Below are positions 34,705 through 44,006 of a stretch of 64,000 nucleotides of DNA, in pieces; the first letter of the stretch is position 1; each line of letters opens with the position of its first letter. A program made the position numbers and the translations under genes. The stretch comes from Halorubrum salipaludis. Lineage in GTDB: Archaea; Halobacteriota; Halobacteria; Halobacteriales; Haloferacaceae. The DNA is taken from NCBI RefSeq assembly GCF_002286985.1, contig NZ_NSKC01000003.1, forward strand, positions 434,001 to 498,000, in the 5' to 3' direction. The notes under the pieces were generated by a model, which worked only from the letters and a program-made list of their open reading frames with translations, did no database searches and was not told the origin of the DNA.

Positions 34705-37479
34705 ATGAGCGACCGCATCCGCGTGCTCCACGTCGAGGACGACCCGGACCTCGCGGAGATCACCGCGTCGTTCCTCGAACGGGAGGATCCGCGGATCGCG
34801 GTCGAGACCGCTTCGGACGCCGCCGAGGGGCTCGAACGACTCGACGACCCCGACGCCGAAATCGACTGTATCGTCTCCGACCACGACATGCCGGGCCGGA
34901 ACGGGATCGAACTCCTGGAGGCGGTCCGCGAGCGCGACCCGGAGATCCCCTTCGTCCTCTACACCGGGAAGGGGTCGGAGTCGGTCGCCAGCGAGGCGAT
35001 CTCCGCGGGCGTGACGGACTACCTCCAGAAGGGCGGCGGCACGGAGCAGTACGAGATCCTCGCGAACCGCGTCGTCGACGCGGTCGAGAAGTGCCGGATC
35101 GAGCGGGAGGCCGACCGCACGCGGGCGCACCTGCAGGCGATCACCGACCACTCGATGGACGCGATCGTCACCATCGACGCCGACAGCCGGATCCGGTTCG
35201 CGAACCCGGCGGTCGAGCGGCTGTTCGGCTACCCGCCCGCGGAGCTGGAGGGCGAACCGCTGACGACGCTGATGCCGGAACGGAAGCGGGAGGCGCATCG
35301 TGGGGCCCTCGAGCGGTACTGCGAGACCGGAGAGCGCTCGATCGACTGGTCGGCCGTCGAGTTCCCGGGCACCCACCGCGACGGCCACGAGATCCCCCTG
35401 TCGATCTCCTTCGGGGAGTTCGAGGAGAACGGCGAGCGCCGGTTCGTCGGGATCATCCGGGACGTGACGGAGCGAGAGCGCCACCGCGCGTTCGTGGAAC
35501 AGTCCAGCGACATCGTCACCGCGCTCGACGCGGACGGGACGTTCCAGTACGCGAGCCCCTCGGTCGAGCGGATCCTCGGCCACGAGCCGGCGGAGATGGT
35601 GGGCGAGTACGCGTTCTCGTACGTCCACCCGGAAGACCGCGAGCGCGTCCTCGAGACGTTCGCGCGGTCGGTCACGGGCGAGGAGCCCAATCCGACGGTC
35701 GAATACCGGCTGGCGGACGCGGACGGAGGGTACCTGTGGGTGGAGTCGGTCGGGAGCAACCGGCTCGACGAGTACGGCGTCGGCGGGTTCGTGATCAACA
35801 CCCGCGACATCTCGGACCGCAAGCGCCGCGAGGAGAAGCTGTCGCGGCTCCGCGAGTGGACGCGGGACCTCAACTACACGCGAACGGTGGCGGAAACGAC
35901 GCAGCTGGCGGTCGACGCGGCGGACGAGATCGTCGGCGCGGGGCTCAGCGGGATTCACCTCCTGAACGAGGCCGGCGACGAGCTCGAACCCGCCGCGCTC
36001 GCCGAGTCGGTGCCGGCGTTCTTCGATGAGCAGCCGTCCTACGACGGGGACGCCCCCGCTGGAACGCGCGCGGCCCTCGCGTGGGAGGCGTACCGGGGCG
36101 ACGAGCCGCTCTCGATCGGCGAGCTGTCGACGTACGAACCGCTCGACGAGGAGACCCCCGCGGAGAGCATCGTCCTCCACCCCATCGGCGACCACGGGCT
36201 GTTCGTCATCTCCTCGGCTGAGCCGCACGCGTTCACCGAGACCGACGTGCTCATCGCGGAGATCCTCGCGAACCACTTGGAGGCCGCGTTGGACCGGGTC
36301 GCCCGCGAGACCAGCTTGGAGCGGCTCCACGACGCGACCCGGAGCCTGATACGCGCCGACTCCCCGGAGGGGATCGCCGAGCGCGTCGTCGAGGCGGCCG
36401 AGGAGGTGCTCGGCTTCTCCGTGGTCACCGTCCGGCTGTACGACGAGGAGGCCGGCGGGCTCGTCCCCGTCGGAGTCTCGGCGGGGGTCGAAGCGGTGCT
36501 CCCCGAGCGGACCGTGTTCACTCCCGACGGCGGGAGCCTCAACTGGGAGGCGTTCGAGGCGGGCGAGCCCCGCGTGTACGACGACATCGAGGCGTCCGAG
36601 GGGGTCGACGCCGGGACGGGGCTCCGGAGCCTGATGGTCCTCCCCGTCGGCGAGCACGGGACCATCGCCATCGGCGAGACGGAACCGGACGTGTTCGACG
36701 GCACCGACGAGCACCTCGCGCGGATCCTCGCGACCGCGACCGAGACGGCGCTCAACGCCGCGGCGCGGACCAGCCGGCTCCACGAGCGGAGCGCGGAGCT
36801 GGAGCGCCAGAACGACCGGCTGGCGGAGTTCGCCAGCGTCGTCTCCCACGACCTCCGGAACCCGCTGAACGTGGCGCAGGGGCGGGTGGAGCTGGCCCGC
36901 GACGAGTGCGACAGCGAGCACCTCGACGCCGTCGCGGGGGCCCACGAGCGGATGGACACGCTGATCGCCGACCTGCTCACGCTCGCTCGCGAAGGCGAAC
37001 GGGTGAGCGAGACGCGGCCGGTCCGGCTCTCCGCCGTCGTCGAGTCCTGCTGGCAGACCGTCGAGACGGCCGACGCGACGCTGACCGTCGAGTCGGACCT
37101 CTGGCTCCGGGCCGACGAGAGCCGGCTCAGACAGCTCGTCGAGAACCTGGTGCGGAACGCGGTCGAGCACGGCGGCGACGACGTGTCGATCACCGTGGGC
37201 GCGCTCGGCGGTGAGGAGACGGACGGGGAAGCCGGAGCGGGTGGCGAAGCCGCCGACGAGGTCGGCTTCTTCGTCGAGGACGACGGGCCGGGGATCCCCG
37301 CGGCGGACCGCGATCAGGTGTTCGACGCCGGCTACTCCACCTCACAGGAGGGGACCGGTTTCGGCCTTCGGATCGTCGAGCAGGTGGCGACGGCCCACGG
37401 CTGGTCGGTCCGGGTCGCCGAGGGCCGCGACGGCGGCGCGCGGTTCGAGGTGACGGGCGTGGAACGGGCGGAGGAGTGA
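34705..37479 (+). CDS. Hybrid sensor: receiver-PAS-PAS-GAF-GAF-histidine kinase
   Basis: 924 residues, soluble. A receiver domain (about 4-118) has phosphoacceptor Asp59 in IVSDHDMPGRNG. PAS 1 (about 135-255, with IVTIDADSRIRFANPAVERLFGY) and PAS 2 (about 262-380) follow. Two GAF domains lie at about 390-525 and 530-690, then HisKA with His715 in VVSHDLRNPLN and an HATPase (about 800-920) with RQLVENLVRNAVEHGG, EDDGPGIPAADRD and GTGFGLRIVEQ. It has no membrane segment, so signals are cytoplasmic. No downstream regulator is adjacent. An acidic Gly/Glu insert interrupts the ATPase near residue 835-850. Confidence 0.92.
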   Translation: MSDRIRVLHVEDDPDLAEITASFLEREDPRIAVETASDAAEGLERLDDPDAEIDCIVSDHDMPGRNGIELLEAVRERDPEIPFVLYTGKGSESVASEAISAGVTDYLQKGGGTEQYEILANRVVDAVEKCRIEREADRTRAHLQAITDHSMDAIVTIDADSRIRFANPAVERLFGYPPAELEGEPLTTLMPERKREAHRGALERYCETGERSIDWSAVEFPGTHRDGHEIPLSISFGEFEENGERRFVGIIRDVTERERHRAFVEQSSDIVTALDADGTFQYASPSVERILGHEPAEMVGEYAFSYVHPEDRERVLETFARSVTGEEPNPTVEYRLADADGGYLWVESVGSNRLDEYGVGGFVINTRDISDRKRREEKLSRLREWTRDLNYTRTVAETTQLAVDAADEIVGAGLSGIHLLNEAGDELEPAALAESVPAFFDEQPSYDGDAPAGTRAALAWEAYRGDEPLSIGELSTYEPLDEETPAESIVLHPIGDHGLFVISSAEPHAFTETDVLIAEILANHLEAALDRVARETSLERLHDATRSLIRADSPEGIAERVVEAAEEVLGFSVVTVRLYDEEAGGLVPVGVSAGVEAVLPERTVFTPDGGSLNWEAFEAGEPRVYDDIEASEGVDAGTGLRSLMVLPVGEHGTIAIGETEPDVFDGTDEHLARILATATETALNAAARTSRLHERSAELERQNDRLAEFASVVSHDLRNPLNVAQGRVELARDECDSEHLDAVAGAHERMDTLIADLLTLAREGERVSETRPVRLSAVVESCWQTVETADATLTVESDLWLRADESRLRQLVENLVRNAVEHGGDDVSITVGALGGEETDGEAGAGGEAADEVGFFVEDDGPGIPAADRDQVFDAGYSTSQEGTGFGLRIVEQVATAHGWSVRVAEGRDGGARFEVTGVERAEE

Positions 37480-37809
37480 GATAGCCGGGGCGTGCGAATC
37501 CCCTGATCGATGGCTGGAGTGAGTTTCGCACGGTAGTGGAGTGGTCATTTATAAGTCGGATGATGGTGGTGCTGTCGGATGTTTATAAGCGATCGTCGCC
37601 GTCGCTCACGGCTGTTTAAATACTGTCTCGCCGCTACTGATCTGCAATACCCACTCTCCAACCGCCGCTGTGTCCGTACTGATCGCAGCGGGAACGGACG
37701 TATCGCTTTCCGCGATTTTCAACGGGACGATTTATAAGCGATCGACCCGCCGCTCCCGCGGACGTTCCGTCTGCGTAACGTATTTGCCGGCCACCCGCCT
37801 CCGACGGGT
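37480..37809 (-). other. Intergenic region holding the core-less element copy C
   Basis: 330 nt without a gene. Its left two thirds are copy C of the dispersed element (37548-37658). TTTATAAGC boxes also stand at 37582 and 37731, and the last is about 65-80 nt before the SNF2 start at 37810. Promoters for the helicase gene may therefore come from the element. Confidence 0.6.
37548..37658 (-). repeat. Dispersed element, copy C (ends only, core absent)
   Basis: On the reverse strand it reads GAGAGTGGGTATTGCAGATC, TATTTAAACAGCCGTGAGCG, then GATCGCTTATAAA. It then passes directly to CATCCGACAGCACCACCATC and CCGACTTATAAA. These are the left end (45662-45738) and right end (46066-46111) of copy A, with the 340-nt core and tails missing. 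The junction is one GATCGCTTATAAA, which in copy A occurs twice, on either side of the core. Confidence 0.75.
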
Positions 37810-39564
37810 ATGGACGACGAGGACCTCGTGTCGGTCGAGGTCACCCACGAACCGCCGGACGATCTCCTCAAGGCGCTCGACGAGGGTGAACCGGAGACGG
37901 CCCACTGGGCCGGTCTGACCGCGACGCGGCTTCGACACGGCGAGGCCTCCAAGGAGCTCCGCTCGCTGGCCGCCGTCGACGAGGCGGAGGTCAAACTGCT
38001 GGAACACCAGGTCGACGCCGCCCACCGGGCGCTGTTCGACATGAACGGAAAGGCCCTCCTGGCGGACGAGGTGGGCCTCGGCAAGACGATCGAGGTCGGG
38101 ATGATCCTGAAGGAGATGCACTTCCGGGACACCGACGACTCGGTGCTCGTCTTGACCCCCGCGCAGCTCGCCAAGCAGTGGCAAGCCGAGATGGGAGAGA
38201 AGTTCGGACTGGAGTTCGTCTGCAACTACGACGACGAGTTCGAGGGGTTCGACGCCCACGACCACGTCATCGCCAGCATCGACACGGCGAAAAGCGATCG
38301 CCACCGGGCGACCGTCCTCGCCCGCGACTGGGACGTGCTGGTCCTCGACGAGGCGCACTACGTCAAAAACGAGGACACCGACCGCTACGAGCTGATCGAA
38401 CGCATCTCGTACGACTACGCCTTCTTCCTCACCGCCACTCCGATCCAGAACGATCTCACGGACCTGTACAACATCGTCACGCTCCTCCGGCCGGGGCTGT
38501 TCGGCTCTCGGGAGGTGTTCCATCGGTATTTCATCGACGGCGATCAGGAGACGCTGGTCAACCGAAACGAGCTGCAAGAGCGGCTCGAGCAGGTGATGAT
38601 CCGGAACCGACGCGAGGAGACGGACATCGACTTCACGGAGCGACACGTCGACACTCGGACCTTCGAGCCGAGCCGCGCGGAACGGGAGCTGTACGAGGCG
38701 GTCTCGGAGTACGTCAAAGGCGCCTACGGTCGGGATCAGGGCCAGAAGCTCGTCTTGATGCTCCTCCAGAAGGAGGTGGTCTCCAGTCCGGCCGCCCTCC
38801 GGAAGACGATCGAGAAACGACTCTACGAGCAGGGAGAGCTCACACACAAGGCCGAGTTGGAGTCGATCCTGGAGGCGATCGACGCGATCGAGACGGTCAC
38901 GAAACGGGAGCGACTGCTGGACATCGTCGAGGAGGCCCGCGAGCGGGTCGAGATGGGCCGCGTCATCGTGTTCACCCAGTTCCGCGCCACCCAGGACCGG
39001 ATCATCGAGCGGCTCGCCCGGGAGGGGTACGAGACCCACGCGTTCCACGGCGGCCACTCCAGCCGCGAGAAAGAGGAGATCGTCGCCGCCTTCGAGGAAC
39101 GCGGCGGGGTGCTCGTCTCGACGGACGCGATGAACGAGGGGCGGAACCTCCAGTTCTGTAACATCATGGTCAACTACGACCTCCCGTGGAACCCCATGAA
39201 GGTCGAACAGCGGATCGGCCGCATCCACCGGATCGGACAGAAGCGCGCGGTGTACGTCTTCAACATGGCGCTCGAAGACACCGTCGAGGAGCACGTCCTC
39301 GATCGGCTCTACCACAAGATCGACCTCTTCCAGCAGTCGGTCGGCGAGCTGAGCTCGATCCTCACCCGGCTCGAGGACTCCGGGACGAGCTTCGAAGACG
39401 AGATCTTCGAGCGCCTGGTCAGTGCCGGCTCGGAGGTCGACTTGGAGAACGACTTCGACGCCATGGCCGTCGACCTGCGGGAACAGCGCGATCTGGCCCG
39501 GAAGGTCGAGGAGTTCAACAGCGGCGTGTTCCGGGGGTTCGATCTGGGGGCCGACGATGAGTGA
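37810..39564 (+). CDS. SNF2-family helicase (RapA-like)
   Basis: 584 residues. Motif I LLADEVGLGKTIEVGMIL has Lys92. Motif II is VLDEAHYVKN (about 178-187), motif III FLTATPIQND, and motifs V-VI STDAMNEGRNLQFC and QRIGRIHRIGQKRAV. It is a compact SNF2 translocase without targeting domains. The last helices continue past motif VI to a PAC-like end. It overlaps the next gene by 8 nt (GATGAGTGA), implying that the two proteins work together. RapA-type enzymes recycle RNA polymerase, and relatives occur in phage-defence loci; neither role is shown here. Confidence 0.9.
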   Translation: MDDEDLVSVEVTHEPPDDLLKALDEGEPETAHWAGLTATRLRHGEASKELRSLAAVDEAEVKLLEHQVDAAHRALFDMNGKALLADEVGLGKTIEVGMILKEMHFRDTDDSVLVLTPAQLAKQWQAEMGEKFGLEFVCNYDDEFEGFDAHDHVIASIDTAKSDRHRATVLARDWDVLVLDEAHYVKNEDTDRYELIERISYDYAFFLTATPIQNDLTDLYNIVTLLRPGLFGSREVFHRYFIDGDQETLVNRNELQERLEQVMIRNRREETDIDFTERHVDTRTFEPSRAERELYEAVSEYVKGAYGRDQGQKLVLMLLQKEVVSSPAALRKTIEKRLYEQGELTHKAELESILEAIDAIETVTKRERLLDIVEEARERVEMGRVIVFTQFRATQDRIIERLAREGYETHAFHGGHSSREKEEIVAAFEERGGVLVSTDAMNEGRNLQFCNIMVNYDLPWNPMKVEQRIGRIHRIGQKRAVYVFNMALEDTVEEHVLDRLYHKIDLFQQSVGELSSILTRLEDSGTSFEDEIFERLVSAGSEVDLENDFDAMAVDLREQRDLARKVEEFNSGVFRGFDLGADDE

Positions 39565-40714
39565 CGCGTCGCTGTCCGTCACGCAGGCCCGCGTCGAGCG
39601 GTTCGCCGAGCGCTACCTCGAGGCGGTCGGCTGTTCCGTGCGCGAGCGGGGCGACGAGCTCGTCGTCACCGTTCCCGAGACCGCGAGAACGGACCTGTTC
39701 GAGGCGGGGACGACGACGATCGTGTGCGCCGCCGACCCCGAGCGTATCGGGGCCGACCTCGCGCTCCACCCCGAAAGCGAGACGTTCCGGTCGCTGTTGC
39801 GCGAGGCGGCCGACCGGGCGCCGATCGGCCGCGTCGAGCTCGCGGCCGCGGACGCCGAGGTCCGACTCCCCGGGTGGCTCGTCGAGAGCGAGGCGACCGT
39901 CACCGACACGGAGTTTTCGCCGTACTACGACCGGACCGCGGTCGTCGGGCTGTTCCGGATCGGGGTCGAGACCGTCAGCGAGTACCAGACCGACGTGCTC
40001 CGCGCCGGCGCCGTCGACGCGGACTCGCTGCGCGAGCTGCCGGCGCTCGCCGACCGACTGCTCGCCCGGGCGACGCCCGACTCGGCACCGCTCGAGGCCG
40101 CCGCGACGACCCTCGACGAGGACGCCGTCCGAGAGGCGGTCGACGCCCTGGGCGAGCGCATCGTCGAGCGGGTTCGGCCGACGATCGCGGAGATACGAGA
40201 GGGCGCGACGCGCGCCGCGGGCGCCGAGCTGGACGAGTACCGACAGCTGCAGGACCAGCGCATCGACGAGCTCGAAGCCGAGATATCGAGCGTCTCCGAC
40301 GCGATAGAGCGGCTGAGCACGGCCGCCGAGGCGGTCGACAGCCAGGCGGAACGGCTGGAAACGCTCCGGGAGCGGAAGGAGCTGAAGGCGAAACGCGCCG
40401 AGCTGCGGGACGAGCTGACCGAGCTGACGGACGCCCGCGCGGCGGGATTTCCGGAAAAGCGCCGCGAGGTGGGTGACAGGCACGGTCTCGAGGTCGCGGT
40501 CGAGCCGCTGACCGTGACCGAGCTCCGGTACGTCCAGGGCGAACTGGAGGTGTCGATAGCGGACGCCGCGGACCGAACGACCCTCCGCGTCGGCTACGGG
40601 GCCGGCGTCGGGGTGACCGAACCCCTGGCGTGTGAGCGCTGCGGATCGACCCTGTCGGCCGCGAACCCGCTCCGACTCGACGGCGAGACGGTCTGCTGTA
40701 CGTCCTGTCGGTAG
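39557..40714 (+). CDS. Coiled-coil/zinc-finger partner of the SNF2 helicase
   Basis: 385 residues from ATG 39557. About 1-190 is an alpha/beta domain (RVERFAERYLEAVGCSV, VPETARTDLFEAGTTTIVCA, EFSPYYDRTAVVGLFRIGVETVSEYQTDV). About 195-320 is a long coiled coil of Glu/Arg-rich heptads. The C-terminus is a zinc ribbon with CERCGSTL and CCTSCR. I recognise no named family. Overlap with the helicase gene and shared strand suggest a two-protein machine. Confidence 0.7.
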   Translation: MSDASLSVTQARVERFAERYLEAVGCSVRERGDELVVTVPETARTDLFEAGTTTIVCAADPERIGADLALHPESETFRSLLREAADRAPIGRVELAAADAEVRLPGWLVESEATVTDTEFSPYYDRTAVVGLFRIGVETVSEYQTDVLRAGAVDADSLRELPALADRLLARATPDSAPLEAAATTLDEDAVREAVDALGERIVERVRPTIAEIREGATRAAGAELDEYRQLQDQRIDELEAEISSVSDAIERLSTAAEAVDSQAERLETLRERKELKAKRAELRDELTELTDARAAGFPEKRREVGDRHGLEVAVEPLTVTELRYVQGELEVSIADAADRTTLRVGYGAGVGVTEPLACERCGSTLSAANPLRLDGETVCCTSCR

Positions 40715-40793
40715 CGCCCCGGGCGGCCGAGCGGGCACGCGGCCGACCGCCGGGACCCGAACGTTGAGTACCGTCCGGAGCCGGGGATCGGTC

Positions 40794-41204
40794 GTGAGCA
40801 CCCAGCCCGAACCCGCCTCTGACGGCGCCGGCTCCGCGTCGGAAGCCGCCGGCGACGCCGACGCGACCGACCGACGGTTCGACGGGCCGTGGCTGCGCGT
40901 CCTCGCGATCGCCGCCGGCGGCTGGACCCTGCTGTACGCGCTCGACTGGGCGCTGCTCTCGGCCGGCACCCCGGCCGGCGCCGCCGCGGGGTTCGCCCAC
41001 GGCTACCTGCTCGCGCCGCTCGCGACCGCGGCTGTCCTCCTCGACGCGCTCTCGCTCGCCGAGCGAGGGGTCGCCGATCTCGGCCTTTTCAAGTGGCTCT
41101 ACGCGGTCGCCGCGCTGGTCGCCCCGCCGGTCGCGGTCGTCTACTACGCGCACCGCGAGTGGCTGAAACCGGACCGGCCGGCCCTGCTCGGAGGCGCGGG
41201 ATGA
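40794..41204 (+). CDS. Small membrane protein of unknown function
   Basis: 136 residues from GTG 40794. The N-terminal 30 residues are acidic and low complexity. Three hydrophobic stretches follow (LRVLAIAAGGWTLLYALDWALL, GFAHGYLLAPLATAAVLLDALSL, FKWLYAVAALVAPPVAVVYYAH). The C-terminus overlaps the MOSC gene by 4 nt (ATGA), so it may assist or share transcription with it. No family is recognised. Confidence 0.6.
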   Translation: MSTQPEPASDGAGSASEAAGDADATDRRFDGPWLRVLAIAAGGWTLLYALDWALLSAGTPAGAAAGFAHGYLLAPLATAAVLLDALSLAERGVADLGLFKWLYAVAALVAPPVAVVYYAHREWLKPDRPALLGGAG

Positions 41205-41794
41205 CTGACCACGACAGCGACGCCGCCGACCGCGACGGGCCGCGGACCGGTTCCGTCCGGGGGCTCGTCACCGCCGCCGAGAGCGGCGCCCCGCCCGAAC
41301 TGCGGACCGCGGTCGCGATCCGCCCCGACGGGGTCGAGGGGGACCGGTACCGCCTCGGCGAGGGGACCTTCCAGCTCGACGGCTGCGCGGTCACGCTCGT
41401 CGCCGCCGAGGCGCTCGACGCGATCCGCGAGGAGACCGGGATCGACCTCGCCGACGGCCGCCATCGACGAAACGTCGTCGTCGAGGGGTTCGGCGCCGGG
41501 ATGGACGACCTGCTCGACGCGACCGTCGCGGTCGGCGGGGCGCTCCTCAGACCCACCCGCCGCCGACCGCCCTGCGCGCACGTCGAGGAGCTGGCGGGGG
41601 CCGACGGGCTGGCTGCGGCCCTCGCGGAGCGCGGCGGCCTCTGCTGTGACGTGATCGAGCCCGGCCGCGTCGCCGTCGGCGATTCCGTCAGCGTCGCGGA
41701 GCCGGACCCTCGGAGCGCGGGCGCCGCGATCGCCGACCGGCTGCGGGAGCGCTCGTCCGACGGAGACCGCCGCTCCGGTTCGCACGGAGAGTGA
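41201..41794 (+). CDS. MOSC-domain protein (molybdenum-sulfur carrier)
   Basis: 197 residues. The MOSC core has GVEGDRYRLGEGTFQ, LTLV-like strand VTLVAAEALD, the RRNVVV strand and a conserved Cys in RRPPCAHVEEL that would carry sulfur or bind the cofactor. MOSC proteins move sulfur to or bind molybdenum cofactor. The XdhC and MobA-like genes at 58-59.7 kb are molybdenum-related too, but distant. The acidic N-terminal 20 residues and C-terminal 25 are tails. Confidence 0.85.
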   Translation: MTDHDSDAADRDGPRTGSVRGLVTAAESGAPPELRTAVAIRPDGVEGDRYRLGEGTFQLDGCAVTLVAAEALDAIREETGIDLADGRHRRNVVVEGFGAGMDDLLDATVAVGGALLRPTRRRPPCAHVEELAGADGLAAALAERGGLCCDVIEPGRVAVGDSVSVAEPDPRSAGAAIADRLRERSSDGDRRSGSHGE

Positions 41795-41881
41795 CCGTCG
41801 ACGCGACCGCCCCTCGCGGCGTTGTCCGGTACCGAAAGCGTTGACCCGGAACCGGCCCGACTGGTCGCCAGTGACGGCCGG

Positions 41882-43054
41882 ATGAGCTGGCAGTACCGCC
41901 ACACGGTGCTGTCTTTGTGCATGCTCGCGTTCCTGGTGACCTACTTCGCCAGGCTGGCGATCAGCCCCGTGGTTCCGCTGATCGTCGACGACTTCGCGGT
42001 GTCGAACACCGCCATCGGCGTCGCGCTCTCCGGGATGTGGCTGGCGTACGGCGCCGCGCAGTTCCCCAGCGGCGTGCTCGCGGACCGCTTCGGCGAGCGG
42101 CGCGTGATCCTCGTCGCCGTCGGCGGGACCGCGGCGATGAGCGTGGTGCTCGGGCTGGCGCCCGTCTTCCCCGCGTTCGTGCTCGCGGCGGTCCTCCTGG
42201 GGCTCGTCGCCGGGCTCCACTACGCGGTGGCGACGACGCTGCTCTCGCGGACCTTCGACGACCTCGGGACCGCGATCGGGCTGCACTCGGTCGGCGGGCC
42301 GCTCGCGGGGCTCGTGGCGCCGGTCGCCGCCGCGTGGGTCGGAGTCCGGTACGGCTGGCGCCCCGCGGTCGCGCTGGCCGCGCTGGTCGGCGCGCCGGTG
42401 TTCCTGCTGTTCGCGTGGCGGGTCCGCCCGACCGAGCCTCGGCGCCCCGACCAGCCGATGCGGGACCGGTTCGCGCTCGCGCCCCTCGTCGAGCTCCTCT
42501 CGCGGCCGAGCGTCCTCCTCCCGCTGTTCATCGCGATGACCGGCACGTACGTGGTCCAGGGCGTGATGTCGTTTCTCCCGACCTTCCTCGTCGAATTCCG
42601 CGGCTACTCGCCGTCGCTCGCCGCCGGGGTGTTCTCGGCGTTCTTCGTCGTCCGGGCGGTCGCGCAGGTCGGGCTCGGTCGGCTGTCGGACAGCGCGGGC
42701 CGCGACGTCGCCATCGGCGCGGCGATGCTCGCGGGCGCGGTCGGGACCGCCGCCTTCGTCCTGGGCCCCGGGCTCGCCGGCGTCGCGGTCGCGGTGCTTC
42801 TGGCCGGCTCCGGCGCGAGCTTCTTCTCGGCGATCGACCCGCGGTTCATGGACGCGCTCGGCGACGCGGAGCGCGGCGCCGGATTCGGGCTCGTCCGCAC
42901 GGTGTACACCGTGATCGGCTCCGCGGGTTCCGTCGGCGTCGGGCTCGCGGCCGACCTGTTCGGCTGGGGCGTCTCCTTCGCGATCCTGGCGGTGTTGTTC
43001 GGAGTCACGTTCGCCGTGCTCGTCGCGAACCGGGCGCTCGGGACGGGGTACTGA
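41882..43054 (+). CDS. Major facilitator superfamily transporter
   Basis: 390 residues with 12 hydrophobic segments. Loop 2-3 has the MFS signature GVLADRFGERRVILVAVGG. The ATG at 41882 (MSWQYRHTVLSL) precedes helix one. The subfamily resembles nitrate/oxalate-type or generic organic-anion carriers, but the substrate cannot be named. It is followed by a short GGGGAGCC tandem repeat (43057-43098). Confidence 0.9.
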   Translation: MSWQYRHTVLSLCMLAFLVTYFARLAISPVVPLIVDDFAVSNTAIGVALSGMWLAYGAAQFPSGVLADRFGERRVILVAVGGTAAMSVVLGLAPVFPAFVLAAVLLGLVAGLHYAVATTLLSRTFDDLGTAIGLHSVGGPLAGLVAPVAAAWVGVRYGWRPAVALAALVGAPVFLLFAWRVRPTEPRRPDQPMRDRFALAPLVELLSRPSVLLPLFIAMTGTYVVQGVMSFLPTFLVEFRGYSPSLAAGVFSAFFVVRAVAQVGLGRLSDSAGRDVAIGAAMLAGAVGTAAFVLGPGLAGVAVAVLLAGSGASFFSAIDPRFMDALGDAERGAGFGLVRTVYTVIGSAGSVGVGLAADLFGWGVSFAILAVLFGVTFAVLVANRALGTGY

Positions 43055-43160
43055 ACGGGGGAGGGGAGCCGGGGGGAGCCGGGGGGAGCCGGGGGAGGCC
43101 GCGTGCCAACGGTTCGCACCCGACCCGAAACTACGAGTCGGTCCGGACCGAACTCGGCCC

Positions 43161-43985
43161 GTGCACGACTACCACGTCCACTCGAACTACTCTGACGGCG
43201 CGTTCCTCCGCCGGATGGTGGACGCCGCCGCCGAGGCGGGCGTCGACGGGGTGGGGATCGCCGACCACTGCAACGTCTCGCCCGACCCGAACGCGGAGCG
43301 GTTCAAGCGCGCCCTCGGCTTCAACCTCGACCTGACCTACGAGCGCCGGCGCGAGGCGATCGAGGCGGTCCGGGCGGACCCCGACGTCGCGGTCGACGTG
43401 TTCGACGCCGTGGAGATGGACTACGACCCCGCCCACGAGGCGGCGATCGGCGACTTCCTCGACGAGGCCGGGTTCGACTACGCGATCGGAAGCGTCCACG
43501 GCCTCGACGGCGCGAACGTCCACACGCGCTCGCACTTTGCCGACAAGCCGGCCGCGGAGCGACGGGAACTCGTCGACCGCTACTTCGAGAAGCTGGTCGC
43601 GCTGATCGATTCCGAGCTGTTCGCGATCGCCGCGCACCCGGACCTGATCGAGCGCAACCCGCACCTCCGCGGGCTCGCGACCGAGGACCACTACGCCGCC
43701 GTCGCCGAGGCGTTCCGCGACTCGCGGACCGTCCCGGAGATCAACGCCGGACGCCTGCTCGACGACTACGGCGAGTTCCACCCGGCGCCCGCCTTCTTGG
43801 ACCGGCTCGCGGACGCGGGGCTCCGGGTCAGCGTCGGCACCGACAGCCACGAGCCGGGGGTCATCGCGCCCCGGCTCGACGAACTCGAGGCCGAACTGGA
43901 CCGGCGCGGACTCGACCCCGTCCGGCCGGACGAGTTCGTCGACGCCGCCGACGCCGCCGACACTGCCGACACTGCCGACCGGTGA
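43161..43985 (+). CDS. PHP-domain phosphoesterase (histidinol-phosphatase-like)
   Basis: 274 residues from GTG 43161. Metal motifs of the PHP fold are complete: HVHSNYSDG, IADHCNVS, DAVEMDY, GSVHG, AAHPD and GTDSHEPG. The barrel matches histidinol-phosphate phosphatase of the PHP type and related nucleoside phosphoesterases. Gene context does not include a his operon. The C-terminus is an acidic (Asp-Ala) low-complexity tail. Confidence 0.87.
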   Translation: MHDYHVHSNYSDGAFLRRMVDAAAEAGVDGVGIADHCNVSPDPNAERFKRALGFNLDLTYERRREAIEAVRADPDVAVDVFDAVEMDYDPAHEAAIGDFLDEAGFDYAIGSVHGLDGANVHTRSHFADKPAAERRELVDRYFEKLVALIDSELFAIAAHPDLIERNPHLRGLATEDHYAAVAEAFRDSRTVPEINAGRLLDDYGEFHPAPAFLDRLADAGLRVSVGTDSHEPGVIAPRLDELEAELDRRGLDPVRPDEFVDAADAADTADTADR

Positions 43986-44006
43986 CCCGGGCGCGGGCGG
44001 TCTCGG

